From NCBI RefSeq assembly GCF_900089775.1, contig NZ_FLOB01000008.1:94500-158499 (forward strand): a DNA stretch of 64,000 bases, written 5' to 3'. The position numbers and the translations under genes were made by a program. Source of the DNA: Marinomonas spartinae (lineage in GTDB: Bacteria > Pseudomonadota > Gammaproteobacteria > Pseudomonadales > Marinomonadaceae). This document shows, in pieces, positions 35,451-44,524 of this stretch (position 1 is the stretch's first letter; the number at the start of each line of letters is the position of its first letter). A model generated the notes under the pieces. It saw only the letters and a program-made list of their open reading frames with translations, had not been told where the DNA came from and did not search any database.

Positions 35451-37199
35451 TTAAACATCTTCCGATAAATACGCTTGCGCTTCATTTTGCCCCATATACT
35501 TAGCGAGCGTTGGCAAAGGGACGCTTTTAATATCAACAACGATTAACCCATCCAAACAATCATGAAAAGCGGGATCGATATTAAAACACACGAGCTTGCC
35601 ATTCATTTTAAGATATTGACGCAATAAAACAGGTACACCTTTCCCTTGATCGAGGCGAGATACGACCTTCGATAAAAGTGACACACTGGTCAAAGAAGAC
35701 AACAAATTCGGCTGCCAAAATGCATTACCGCTTTTCCTCATGGGAGAAAGTGGCGACACTAAACTGGCTTTTTCCTGATCGTAATAATGAATAGATAAAG
35801 TTTCAGCAAGAAGCTGCCTAGAAATCATACTATAGTCATTACTGATACTCACTGGACCAAACAAATGTGTATAGCTTGGATTAAGAGAGACAAATCGAGC
35901 AATGCCCTTCCACAGCATTAATAGTGAGTTAAGGCTTTTTTGATAAGGCAGCGCCACAACAGATCGCCCTATTTCAATACTCTTATCAAGAGAGTTAATA
36001 AAGGCTTGATCGTAGCTGAACAGACTACGTGAATAAAGGCCACTCAACCCCTTTTGTTCAATTAACTGATCAACTTGACCTAAGCGATACGCCCCAACAA
36101 TTTGCTTATCTTTTTTATGCCAGACAAATAACTGACGATAATAAGCATCATAATCATCAACATCACAAGACAAACCACTGCCTTCGCCAACTGATCGAAA
36201 GCACACTTCTCGAATACGCCCAATCTCTCTCATCAGGTTCGGAATATTTTGAGAATATGAGCAATATACTGCATAGTCACCTTGAACCAACAACAGATCA
36301 CTACTAGGAAGCTGAGCAATTTCTCTTTCTAATACCACTGAATCTAAGGCATCTATAATAGGCAGATCGTGATTCTGCCCTAAAGCTTGTGGAACATCTT
36401 TATGCTGAGCTCCCATTAAATAGGTATTCAGCCGAAAATAGTTCACCATATCTTTGTCATTTTCAAACTCACTGACTTCGGAAAATGAAATAGGGCTACC
36501 AATAGAAATCGAAATACGGCTTAACTTTTTATTTAACAGTTCACGAGCCAACAAAGCGGTTCTTAGCAGTGGATGAACTCGGCCCGCCCCATAAAACAGG
36601 GCACTGTTTTTTCCATTAATAAAAATGGGGACCGTGGTCGCCTTGCTATGCTTTACAAACTTAGCGACAGAGTTGCGCCATTCGATATCTAGCAACTGTT
36701 TAGACCCTTTCGCATAAGAAGAGACCTCTCCGGCTGGAAAAATGATCAGCAGCCCCCCTTCGGCAAGATGTCTATTGGCATCGACAATAGCCAGACTATT
36801 GGTCTTTTTCGCCTTAGCTCCACCAAACACATTTACACCAATAAACAACTCCCGAATTTCAGGAAGCCGTTTAAGCATTTCATTTGCTAACACCTTCACA
36901 TCGGGGCGAACCGAGCCTATCAGCTCGGCCAAGATCACCCCCTCAATGGCACCAAGAGGGTGATTTGCCACAATTACAACAGGCCCTTCTTTTGGAATAT
37001 TATCTATAGAACCCAGCGACACATCATACTCAATATTGAGCGCGGATAAGGTATAACGCATAAACTCAAAGCTAGACAATCCTTGAGGACGTTGCTGGTA
37101 AATACGATCTAACTTGGCTAATCCCGTTGCCCATTCTACTAGGGATTCACCCACACCAAATGGCGTAAAGTGAGGCAAACGAAAAGGACTGCTACTCAT
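35451..37199 (-). CDS. Fused lysophospholipid acyltransferase / GNAT acyltransferase (OlsF-like)
   Basis: A 582-residue two-domain protein. The N-terminal half (about 55-270) is a PlsC-type O-acyltransferase with VVIVANHPLGAIEGVILAE as the acyltransferase motif and LLIIFPAGEVSSYAKG as the second block. The C-terminal half (about 290-575) is a GNAT/hemolysin-type N-acyltransferase of the OlsB kind (LLLVQGDYAVYCSYSQ, IREVCFRSVGEGSG, DYDAYYRQLFVWHKKDKQIVGAYRLG, IEIGRSVVALPYQ). This fusion matches the bifunctional ornithine-lipid synthase OlsF, which makes phosphorus-free membrane lipids. A related aminolipid is possible. Cytoplasmic face of the inner membrane. Confidence 0.8.
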   Translation of the reverse strand: MSSSPFRLPHFTPFGVGESLVEWATGLAKLDRIYQQRPQGLSSFEFMRYTLSALNIEYDVSLGSIDNIPKEGPVVIVANHPLGAIEGVILAELIGSVRPDVKVLANEMLKRLPEIRELFIGVNVFGGAKAKKTNSLAIVDANRHLAEGGLLIIFPAGEVSSYAKGSKQLLDIEWRNSVAKFVKHSKATTVPIFINGKNSALFYGAGRVHPLLRTALLARELLNKKLSRISISIGSPISFSEVSEFENDKDMVNYFRLNTYLMGAQHKDVPQALGQNHDLPIIDALDSVVLEREIAQLPSSDLLLVQGDYAVYCSYSQNIPNLMREIGRIREVCFRSVGEGSGLSCDVDDYDAYYRQLFVWHKKDKQIVGAYRLGQVDQLIEQKGLSGLYSRSLFSYDQAFINSLDKSIEIGRSVVALPYQKSLNSLLMLWKGIARFVSLNPSYTHLFGPVSISNDYSMISRQLLAETLSIHYYDQEKASLVSPLSPMRKSGNAFWQPNLLSSLTSVSLLSKVVSRLDQGKGVPVLLRQYLKMNGKLVCFNIDPAFHDCLDGLIVVDIKSVPLPTLAKYMGQNEAQAYLSEDV

Positions 37200-37391
37200 T
37201 TTTTTCCTTATCCTGTAAAGGTTATATTAAAATATAATTTGATGAAACGACATCTAGTGCCATAAAACATACCTAAACAAAACCTTCCTTAGTCCGCTCA
37301 TTTTACTTATCGAGCATTTTAAACCATCAAAGCGCGTAGTTACGGCACATACTATGAGCATCGTCATCAATATTAGGGATCGAGAAGGCAA

Positions 37392-38768
37392 TCAGTTGCG
37401 AGGCTTCAGCGACCCTTCTGAGAAAGTCACAAACTCTTCAGCACTAGTTGGATGCACTCCGACCGTGGCATCAAAATCTGCTTTAGTCGCACCAGCTTTA
37501 AGCGCCACACCCAAACCTTGTATGATTTCGCCAGCGTAATCCCCAACCATATGGGCACCGATCACCCTATCATCCGAATTACTAACCAGCATTTTCATCA
37601 GAGCTCGTTCTGTGCTGCCGCTAAGAGTGTGCTTCATAGGACGAAAATCCGTCTGATAGACCCGAAAATCCAAGCCACGAGACTCAGCATCTTGTTCCGT
37701 TAAGCCAACCGTACCAATGGATGGCTGACTAAAAACAGCGGTCGGAATATTATCATAGTCAAAATCGATCTCTTTACCATCAAACCAATAAGCAATCAGC
37801 GCCATTGCCTCTTTGATCGCGACAGGCGTCAACTGAATATTATCAGTCACATCACCAAGAGCAAAAATGCTCGGCACACTGGTAGTGAAATTATGGTCAA
37901 CTTTGATCGCCCCACTATTCGATGTTTCCACAGAAGCGTTCTCTAAAGCGAGAGCCTCCACGTTTGGCACACGTCCAGTTGCGTATAAGACCAAACCAAA
38001 CTCTTCGCTACTGCCATCTTTGAAATACACAACTCGGTGGCTTGATTCGTTTGTTGGATCGGCTAGTTCAATACGCTCAACATCCGTATTTAAACGCACA
38101 TCGATACCTGATTTTATATATTCTTCGCAAGCAAAATCTCGCACATCTTGATCAAACCCCCGAAGTAGCTGTTCTCCACGATAAATTAACGTGGTGTCGA
38201 CATTCAAACCATTGAGAATACCAGCAAACTCTACGGCAATATAACCACCTCCAACAACCAACGCTTTTTTAGGAAGTTCTTCTAGGTAGAACATTTCATT
38301 GGAACTCACTACCCATTGTTTTCCATCAAACTCAGGAATAAAGGGTTTTGCACCAACTGCAATGAGAATTTTTTCAGCTGTATAATGAACACCATTCACA
38401 GACACTGTGTGGTCATCAATAAAAGAGGCAAAACCTGATATTATTTCAACACCTGCTTTATCAAGCATCATTTGATATATGCCATTTAAACGCGCAATTT
38501 CATTGGTTTTGTTGTCTCTTAAAGTGGCCCAATCAAAGCTTACACCATCATACATCCAACCGTAACCAGCAGCCTGTTCGACACCATGACCAAACTCCGA
38601 ACCATAGACGAACAGTTTTTTAGGCACACAACCAATATTGACGCAGGTACCACCTAGCGAACTCCCTTCCGCAACAGCCACTTTATAACCTTTTGAAGCG
38701 GCGATACGAGATGCTCGAACCCCACCAGAACCAGCGCCAATAACAAACAAATCAAACTGATAAGACAT
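37392..38768 (-). CDS. gor: Glutathione reductase
   Basis: A 458-residue class-I pyridine nucleotide-disulfide oxidoreductase. FAD-binding GAGSGGVRASRIAA lies at the N-terminus, the redox pair C42/C47 is in GGTCVNIGCVPKK, the NADPH-binding ALVVGGGYIAVEFAG follows, then FALGDVTDNIQLTPVAI, and the active-site TVGVHPTSAEEFVTF lies at the C-terminus. The CVNIGCVPKK form and length identify glutathione reductase rather than lipoamide or mercuric reductase. It reduces oxidised glutathione with NADPH. It lies 88 bases downstream of the histidine kinase gene and could be co-transcribed with it. Confidence 0.93.
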   Translation of the reverse strand: MSYQFDLFVIGAGSGGVRASRIAASKGYKVAVAEGSSLGGTCVNIGCVPKKLFVYGSEFGHGVEQAAGYGWMYDGVSFDWATLRDNKTNEIARLNGIYQMMLDKAGVEIISGFASFIDDHTVSVNGVHYTAEKILIAVGAKPFIPEFDGKQWVVSSNEMFYLEELPKKALVVGGGYIAVEFAGILNGLNVDTTLIYRGEQLLRGFDQDVRDFACEEYIKSGIDVRLNTDVERIELADPTNESSHRVVYFKDGSSEEFGLVLYATGRVPNVEALALENASVETSNSGAIKVDHNFTTSVPSIFALGDVTDNIQLTPVAIKEAMALIAYWFDGKEIDFDYDNIPTAVFSQPSIGTVGLTEQDAESRGLDFRVYQTDFRPMKHTLSGSTERALMKMLVSNSDDRVIGAHMVGDYAGEIIQGLGVALKAGATKADFDATVGVHPTSAEEFVTFSEGSLKPRN

Positions 38769-38856
38769 TCAAAGTCTCCAAAATCATTCACGATGTAATA
38801 TGACAACAGTTTAACAGTCCTATCCTCTAAGAAGAAGCTAAGAAAAAGGCTCTCAG

Positions 38857-40254
38857 TCATCCCTTCCTAACTTTGGGTAAGGTGATAACAAAAGCCAAAG
38901 AATCATCTTCTGATGTGATATCTATATCCCCTTGATGCAGACCTACAATGCGCTGAACAATGGCCATTCCAAGCCCGACACCATTCACTTTGCTTTGCGC
39001 TTGACTCCCGCGATAAAAACGCTCGAACACACGTTCAATCTCTTCCTGAGACATACCTCGTCCATTATCAGTCACCGACACTTGAAAGCTGTTATCCTCC
39101 TCTCTAATATCGACACAGATACTGGCACCTTCTCCGGAATATCGGATCGCATTATCAATCAGGTTGCGAAACAAACACCCAAGAAAAATTTCATTTCCTT
39201 GAATTTCTGAGGCTTGCCCTTCCGTTTCAAGCATAATTTTTTGATTCTGTTTAAGCGCTAATGGTACCAATTCAGCAACCACCTCCTGTAAAAGTGAAAT
39301 GAGGTCAACAGTATGACTAAAATCTATTAGCAAACCATTATCCACTTTAGCAAGTGTCAACAACTGCTCTATGGTCCTTTCAGAACGTTTAATACTTCGT
39401 TTAATCTGCTCTAGATGATAGGCTCTTTGTTCTAAATCGGTGGTCTGTAAGGCATTCTCTGCATTCAGCATGATCACTGCCAACGGTGTACGTAGCTCAT
39501 GAGCAGAATCCTGATTAAAACGTTTTTCTCTTTTCCATGCCGCATCCACTTCATGAAATAAAAAGTTTAAGCGCTCAATGAAACTGTAGAGCTCTCTCGG
39601 CACATTTTTCGTACTAAGAGGAGTCAGGTTAGTAATAGTCTTTCTGGAGACTTCTTTTTCCAGTCGATTAATCGGAGCAAATAGATAATTTGTTAATAAA
39701 ACCAGTAACAAACACAGAAAAGGCGTGCTAATAACTAGGGGGACAATCGCAGGAATGACGATTTTTTCCTCTACTTCGGCACGCAAATGCATGTCTTCTC
39801 CAAACCAAAGCCACATAGGGAGTCCGGTTTGTGGATCCGTCAGCCTCACTGTTACCCCACGCCACACTCCCTTATGCGTCGGATCTTTTATATTATCGAA
39901 CCCTAGATGACGCATTTGGACCAGATCTTCTGGAGGCGCATTTTTGGATTTTGCTAATATTTTTCCATTAGAGTCCAGTAGAAGATAAGAATAACTCTGT
40001 GAAGTGGGTTCATTTTTCATGCTATCACCAACCACTTTTTCAGCATCAAAATCACAATCTTTCCCTGCAGGTGAATGCGTGATCAAAAGCAGCTTGAGAA
40101 GTTTTTCATTAATCTCACGAAAGTGTTCATCATTGACCTCTAAGATGGCTTGGCGTGTACCGATATAAACCCAAATAGCTGAAACGGTAATCACCGCTAA
40201 GCAAAGGAGTACACTGGCAAAAACAAGGCGACGCTTAACGGAGTGTAACTTCAT
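38857..40254 (-). CDS. Two-component sensor histidine kinase (QseC/PmrB type)
   Basis: A membrane kinase of about 465 residues when started at the ATG at 40254; a TTG at 40278 sitting directly after a GAGGAG is the alternative. Two transmembrane helices (FASVLLCLAVITVSAIWVYI near the N-terminus and IVPLVISTPFLCLLLVLLTNYLF) bracket a periplasmic sensor of about 130 residues. H-box QDSAHELRTPLAVIML, N-box LFRNLIDNAIRYSGEG, and ATP-lid DNGRGMSQEEIERVFERFYRG/GVGLGMAIVQRIVG are all present. The gene overlaps its response regulator. Signal unknown; the sensor domain resembles the QseC family by layout only. Confidence 0.9.
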   Translation of the reverse strand: MKLHSVKRRLVFASVLLCLAVITVSAIWVYIGTRQAILEVNDEHFREINEKLLKLLLITHSPAGKDCDFDAEKVVGDSMKNEPTSQSYSYLLLDSNGKILAKSKNAPPEDLVQMRHLGFDNIKDPTHKGVWRGVTVRLTDPQTGLPMWLWFGEDMHLRAEVEEKIVIPAIVPLVISTPFLCLLLVLLTNYLFAPINRLEKEVSRKTITNLTPLSTKNVPRELYSFIERLNFLFHEVDAAWKREKRFNQDSAHELRTPLAVIMLNAENALQTTDLEQRAYHLEQIKRSIKRSERTIEQLLTLAKVDNGLLIDFSHTVDLISLLQEVVAELVPLALKQNQKIMLETEGQASEIQGNEIFLGCLFRNLIDNAIRYSGEGASICVDIREEDNSFQVSVTDNGRGMSQEEIERVFERFYRGSQAQSKVNGVGLGMAIVQRIVGLHQGDIDITSEDDSLAFVITLPKVRKG

Positions 40255-40912
40255 GCTCTTGTTGGATGATGTATCCAACTCCTCTTATATTTTTAATCGA
40301 TCCCTTAGGCATTTTCTTTCTAAGATTATGAATGTGAACTTCTATCGAATTCAGCCCCGCACTTTCATCCCAACCATGCATATTTTGCAAAATTTGCGTT
40401 TTACTGAATACGCGACCAGCATTAGTCACCAAATATAAGAGTATCTTGAATTCATTAGGGGTTAAGTTAATTTGCTCATCCGACACCATGACTTTATGAG
40501 AGGAAAGAGACACAGCAATATCACCAACAACAATGGTATCATCTGCAATACCAGCTGAGCGCCTAATGATCGCATGAATTCTTGCTAATAATTCTTCAAC
40601 CTGAAAAGGTTTCGTCAAATAATCATCGGCCCCATGATTAAGCGCATAGACACGATCATTTAATTCATCCCGAGCACTTAGAACAAGTACAGGGGTTTTA
40701 TTTGCTCTACTCCTAAGCTCTTTTAAAACAGTTAGGCCGTTGATACCGGGTAAAGAAATATCTAGAATAACGAGTAAAAAGGACTCTGTTTGTAAGGCAT
40801 GTAAAGCACTTTCCCCATCCTTAACCCAATCAGCAGCATACTGATTTTTATTTAAAGAGTCAGCAATAGCTTTCCCTAACATTATGTCATCTTCGACTAA
40901 TAATATACGCAT
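40235..40912 (-). CDS. OmpR-family response regulator (QseB/PmrA type)
   Basis: A 225-residue response regulator. The receiver domain has the acidic pair at residues 8-9, phospho-acceptor D51 in VILDISLPGINGL, and the conserved lysine in DYLTKPFQVEELLARI. The C-terminal winged helix shows LTPNEFKILLYLV, GRVFSKTQILQNMHGW and SIEVHIHNLRKKM...IRGVGYII. It overlaps the kinase gene downstream. It is the first gene after the biosynthetic cluster's PPTase on the same strand, separated by 107 bases with its own AAGGA site, so a link to the cluster is possible but unproven. Confidence 0.94.
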   Translation of the reverse strand: MRILLVEDDIMLGKAIADSLNKNQYAADWVKDGESALHALQTESFLLVILDISLPGINGLTVLKELRSRANKTPVLVLSARDELNDRVYALNHGADDYLTKPFQVEELLARIHAIIRRSAGIADDTIVVGDIAVSLSSHKVMVSDEQINLTPNEFKILLYLVTNAGRVFSKTQILQNMHGWDESAGLNSIEVHIHNLRKKMPKGSIKNIRGVGYIIQQEHEVTLR

Positions 40913-41019
40913 AGTTATCTATCCTTGTATAACCTATAACGTGTCACAAAAAGTACATTATAAAAATCTGTATAAATAGGTCTTATAAGTTAATTAAAAA
41001 ATTTATAAAACTGACCTCT

Positions 41020-41793
41020 CTAAGAGTTTACTTTATCGAATACGAGTGTCATAACCATCTCTCCTTGAATAGAAAACTGACAATTTAGTATTTTTTTGAT
41101 TCCAGACTTGTTGCTTAAAAAAGGCGATAAAGAAAAATATAATATTTGTTTCTCACGATCAACCTTTACTAAGTTGGCCTCTTCAAAGCCAAAGTATTGG
41201 CCAATGAAAGAATACAAAGCTTTAAATACACTCTCTTTAGCTGAGAAAATCAGAGTCAAAGCGACCTCGTCACTAAACCCAACCTCTTTCATATACATCA
41301 TTTCATCAGAAGTAACAATAGAACTTTCAATTTCCTGACATGTTTCAAGAGTTAATATTTTTTCAGCATCAATTCCTAGGTAATAATCAGCACAAGGCAA
41401 CTGTGCCATAACACAAGCTGCTATATTTTGACTGTGTGTAATGGATCCAAGCACGCCATTTGGCCAAACAGGACAACGGTCAGGACCTACTATCACCTCA
41501 AAGTCTTTCAAATCATCGTTACCGTCTTTTTGCAGCATTTGTTTGGCGAGATAACGACCCGCTAAAAATTCTGCGCGGCGTGACGCCACAGCCTTTTCTA
41601 ACGATGGTGGAAAACGAACCCCTAATTCAAAAAAGAGAGAGTCACAATATAGCGAAGGGTTAAACTGACAGGAAGAGAGACATATAGGTCCTAAATCAAA
41701 ATATTGTTCCTTGCAAATAAACTCATCACCACAAATATCTGACCAATCAGAGCAGATCGGCATACAACAATTTGCAGGTAATCTAAAATCCAC
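41020..41793 (-). CDS. 4'-phosphopantetheinyl transferase (EntD/Sfp superfamily)
   Basis: A 257-residue PPTase of the EntD type. Motifs are GSITHSQNIAACVMA, the magnesium-binding GIDAEKI, and FSAKESVFKALY (F-S-x-K-E-S-x-x-K). It starts at a GTG with AAGGA 8 bases upstream. It transfers the phosphopantetheine arm from CoA to the carrier domains of the NRPS/PKS proteins, and its position at the end of that gene set supports this use. The N-terminal cysteine-rich stretch (NCCMPICSDWSDICGDEF) is odd for the family. Confidence 0.92.
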   Translation of the reverse strand: MDFRLPANCCMPICSDWSDICGDEFICKEQYFDLGPICLSSCQFNPSLYCDSLFFELGVRFPPSLEKAVASRRAEFLAGRYLAKQMLQKDGNDDLKDFEVIVGPDRCPVWPNGVLGSITHSQNIAACVMAQLPCADYYLGIDAEKILTLETCQEIESSIVTSDEMMYMKEVGFSDEVALTLIFSAKESVFKALYSFIGQYFGFEEANLVKVDREKQILYFSLSPFLSNKSGIKKILNCQFSIQGEMVMTLVFDKVNS

Positions 41794-41796
41794 AGA

Positions 41797-42801
41797 CTAG
41801 TTCCTTGTATCAACCGTCACTACAGCAGATAGTCCACTATCTAGATGAACCGGTTTATCAAACACAATTCTAATAGGAACACGCTGTACTACTTTAGTAA
41901 AGTTCCCTGTCGCATTATCAGCTGGTAATAGAGCAAAAGTCGATGCGGTTGCAGGGGCAATACTCTCCACTTTGGCCTTAAAGACTTTGCCAGGATAGGC
42001 ATCAATCGAAACATCAACCGATTGGCCTTTATGCATCCTCGCTTTTTGAGTTTCTTTAAAATTGGCTTTCACCCAAGGAGTTTCATCTGAAACAAGGCTA
42101 ACGACAGACTGTCCCGGCTGAGTCATCATACCAACCTGAAGATTGCTATTGCTTACGGTACCATCAATTGGAGCAATGATACGAGTATAACCAAGAGATA
42201 AAACAGCCTGAGATAAGCTGGCCTTAGCCTGTTTTACCATGGCTCTTGCTTGATCTATTTTGCTTTGCAACACCTTTAGATTATCCTGCTGAGTTTTCAA
42301 ACTCGCAATGGCTTGCCAATAATCCGCTTGATCAATATGAAAGACGGATGCACTTTGATCAATGTCTTTCTTAGAGACAAAATTTTGCTTTTCCAACGAT
42401 TGCAAGCGCTTATACTGCTCAAGAGAATTACTGTATTTTGCCTTCATAGAATCCACTTTACTCTGATACTCACTAATCACACTTTTTTGCATCTGGTAAG
42501 ACGCTCTCGCATTAGATAATTGAGCGACACTTTGATCCAAAGACGCTTCAGCAAGTTTTTTTTTAATAATAAACTCACGATCATCTAATAGTGCTAATAA
42601 ATCCCCTTTTTTAACTTCCTGGTTATTAATGAAATTAACTTTAACAACTTGAGCATTAATGTGGGAGCTCACATTGGTAATATCAGTTCTGACATAAGCA
42701 TTATCTGTTGATTGAAAATAGCGGGCATAATAATACCAGTAGGAACCTCCCGCCATGGCCATCAAGACAACAGGAATGACAATTTTAGCTATTTTTTTCA
42801 C
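41797..42801 (-). CDS. HlyD/EmrA-type membrane-fusion adaptor
   Basis: A 334-residue periplasmic adaptor. It has an N-terminal signal anchor (AKIVIPVVLMAMAGGSYWYYY), FQSTDNAYVRTDITNVSSHI typical of EmrA, the lipoyl half-motifs VKVNFINNQEVKKGDLLALLDD and YTRIIAPIDGTVSNSNLQVG, a long coiled-coil hairpin between them, and the beta-barrel end (VDVSIDAYPGKVFKAKVESI). It starts at a GTG and has a weak ribosome site. With the DHA2 transporter it should form a drug or product efflux pump reaching an outer-membrane channel encoded elsewhere. It lies 3 bases upstream of the PPTase gene. Confidence 0.92.
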   Translation of the reverse strand: MKKIAKIVIPVVLMAMAGGSYWYYYARYFQSTDNAYVRTDITNVSSHINAQVVKVNFINNQEVKKGDLLALLDDREFIIKKKLAEASLDQSVAQLSNARASYQMQKSVISEYQSKVDSMKAKYSNSLEQYKRLQSLEKQNFVSKKDIDQSASVFHIDQADYWQAIASLKTQQDNLKVLQSKIDQARAMVKQAKASLSQAVLSLGYTRIIAPIDGTVSNSNLQVGMMTQPGQSVVSLVSDETPWVKANFKETQKARMHKGQSVDVSIDAYPGKVFKAKVESIAPATASTFALLPADNATGNFTKVVQRVPIRIVFDKPVHLDSGLSAVVTVDTRN

Positions 42802-42834
42802 AATAACGCCAACCCACTTTAAAGTTAAATCATA

Positions 42835-43851
42835 TTAAACACGTACTAATGGCTTACCCAAATGCTTTCCTTGTAACATATTGATAAATGCGGTTGGCGC
42901 ATTTTCTATGCCTTCTGTAATGGTTTCTCGAAATTGAATCACCCCTTTTTCTACAGCATCAACTAACCACAAAACGGCTTCGGGAGACTCATTCATCCAT
43001 TCAGTAACAAGGAAAAAACGGTTTTCGGGGGATGACGGTAGTGATGAGAAAAAACGAGATAATGTCGCGCTGTCTACATCTTTATCTTTGTCGTATAACG
43101 AAGCACTACCACAAATAGGTACTCTAGAACCTTCATTGAGATAACGAGCAACAATAGACGATACTCGTCCTCCTACATTTTCAAAATAAATATCGACACC
43201 ATTTGGACAGAGTTTCTCAATCGATTCCGCCAAATCATCTTCTTTATAATTAATGCAAGCATCGAATCCCAAGACATCAACAACATAACGGCATTTCTCT
43301 TGAGTTCCTGCAATCCCCACGACATGACACCCTGCCATTTTTCCTAATTGACCAGCGACGGCCCCTACCGCTCCGGATGCGGCCGATACCACAAGCGTTT
43401 CGCCTTTTTTGGGTTTGCCAATTTTGCGTAACCCAAAGTAAGCCGCCAAACCTGGTGTACCAGCAACCGTTAAAAACAAACTGATAGATAAGCGTGTTTC
43501 GGGTAAATGTTTTGTTAGAAAGTCTGCATCACTGGATATATAGTACTTCTGCCACCCTGAGAAAGTCGCAACATAATCACCCACTTTATAATTCGGATTT
43601 CGTGATTCTATGACTGTCCCTACCGTTTCCCCTTGGATAGCTTCGCCAAGCTTAATAGGGTCTACATACGCGGTGTACTCATTCAAACGCGGCCGTGTAT
43701 AAGGATCCATTGAGAGAAAATTGTTCTCCACCAGAAACTCGCCTTCTTTCAACTCACCAACAGGACGATCTTCTAACCGAAAATTATCAATAGATGCCTT
43801 ACCATTAGGGTGACTATGTAAGATAACAGTCGGGTTTTTAAATTTATTCAT
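42835..43851 (-). CDS. NADP-dependent MDR-family oxidoreductase (CurA-like)
   Basis: A 338-residue zinc-independent medium-chain reductase. The ATG at 43851 is chosen because GGGAG lies 8 bases upstream; a TTG just before it is less likely. Signatures are ENNFLSMDPYTRPRLNEY, IQGETVGTVIESRNP, the dinucleotide loop VVSAASGAVGAVAGQLGKMAG, and YFENVGGRVSSIVARYL. This group reduces double bonds of enones and prostaglandin-like or curcumin-like substrates with NADPH. Placed among the cluster's export genes, it may reduce an enone or the product of the DH-containing PKS, or provide self-protection (inference). Confidence 0.88.
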   Translation of the reverse strand: MNKFKNPTVILHSHPNGKASIDNFRLEDRPVGELKEGEFLVENNFLSMDPYTRPRLNEYTAYVDPIKLGEAIQGETVGTVIESRNPNYKVGDYVATFSGWQKYYISSDADFLTKHLPETRLSISLFLTVAGTPGLAAYFGLRKIGKPKKGETLVVSAASGAVGAVAGQLGKMAGCHVVGIAGTQEKCRYVVDVLGFDACINYKEDDLAESIEKLCPNGVDIYFENVGGRVSSIVARYLNEGSRVPICGSASLYDKDKDVDSATLSRFFSSLPSSPENRFFLVTEWMNESPEAVLWLVDAVEKGVIQFRETITEGIENAPTAFINMLQGKHLGKPLVRV

Positions 43852-43903
43852 CAAGAAACTCCCTTTAAAAATTTATTAAAAACGTAAAAGTCATATTTCA
43901 CAT

Positions 43904-44521
43904 TTAAGCTATTTTCGTTGTAGACCAACGTAATCTAGGCCAATAAACACTAAACGCAATCATAATCAATGTTAATGGCCAAGAGAAAACAAAAACAAAA
44001 TCATTTGATAAACTTGGTTGAGTTTTATAAATAAAAATAACCATAACCGCTTTAACAATATAAACAAACACCCATACCAAAGAAATTTCTTGCCACACCC
44101 TACAATACTTTGGTGTACCATAAGAGGATAGTTGAGTTAACCTAGGCATAGCATTTTCTGCTTGAGTTCGAATAACAGGACGTCCAATTAAAGAATAAAA
44201 TGAAAACACTAAAACAACAGAGATCGCCCCACCAACGGATAGAAAAACACCTTCTTTATCGATTCCAAAAAAGCTATAACCATTAAGATAAAAATAATGA
44301 ATTATCCCAGATACCAGAATAATTGAAATAATAGAAAACGAACCAGGTCGTTTGCTAAAAACTTCCAACAAACCTGAATAACAAGCTGTCAAAACAACTG
44401 CCATACCAGCACCAAGCCACCAAAAAGCAATATTATAAATAAGAATAGGAATAATTATAGTCAGTCTCGCTTCCGGTGACATAAGGTAGTTCATAACACC
44501 AGATTGCTTTTTATCAATCAT
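43904..44521 (-). CDS. Small polytopic membrane protein of unknown function
   Basis: A 205-residue protein with about six hydrophobic segments (LTIIIPILIYNIAFWWLG, AVVLTACYSGLLEVF, FSIISIILVSGIIHYFYL, VFLSVGGAISVVLVFSFYSLIG, LVWVFVYIVKAVMVIFIY, FSWPLTLIMIAFSVYW). The arrangement is loosely like septation protein A or VC0807-type membrane proteins, but I cannot assign a family. Its ATG has AAAAGGAAA upstream, inside the end of the transporter gene, and it lies 3 bases past that gene, so it is likely co-expressed with it. Accessory export, immunity or isoprenoid-related roles are all unproven. Confidence 0.7.
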   Translation of the reverse strand: MIDKKQSGVMNYLMSPEARLTIIIPILIYNIAFWWLGAGMAVVLTACYSGLLEVFSKRPGSFSIISIILVSGIIHYFYLNGYSFFGIDKEGVFLSVGGAISVVLVFSFYSLIGRPVIRTQAENAMPRLTQLSSYGTPKYCRVWQEISLVWVFVYIVKAVMVIFIYKTQPSLSNDFVFVFSWPLTLIMIAFSVYWPRLRWSTTKIA

Positions 44522-44524
44522 TTT

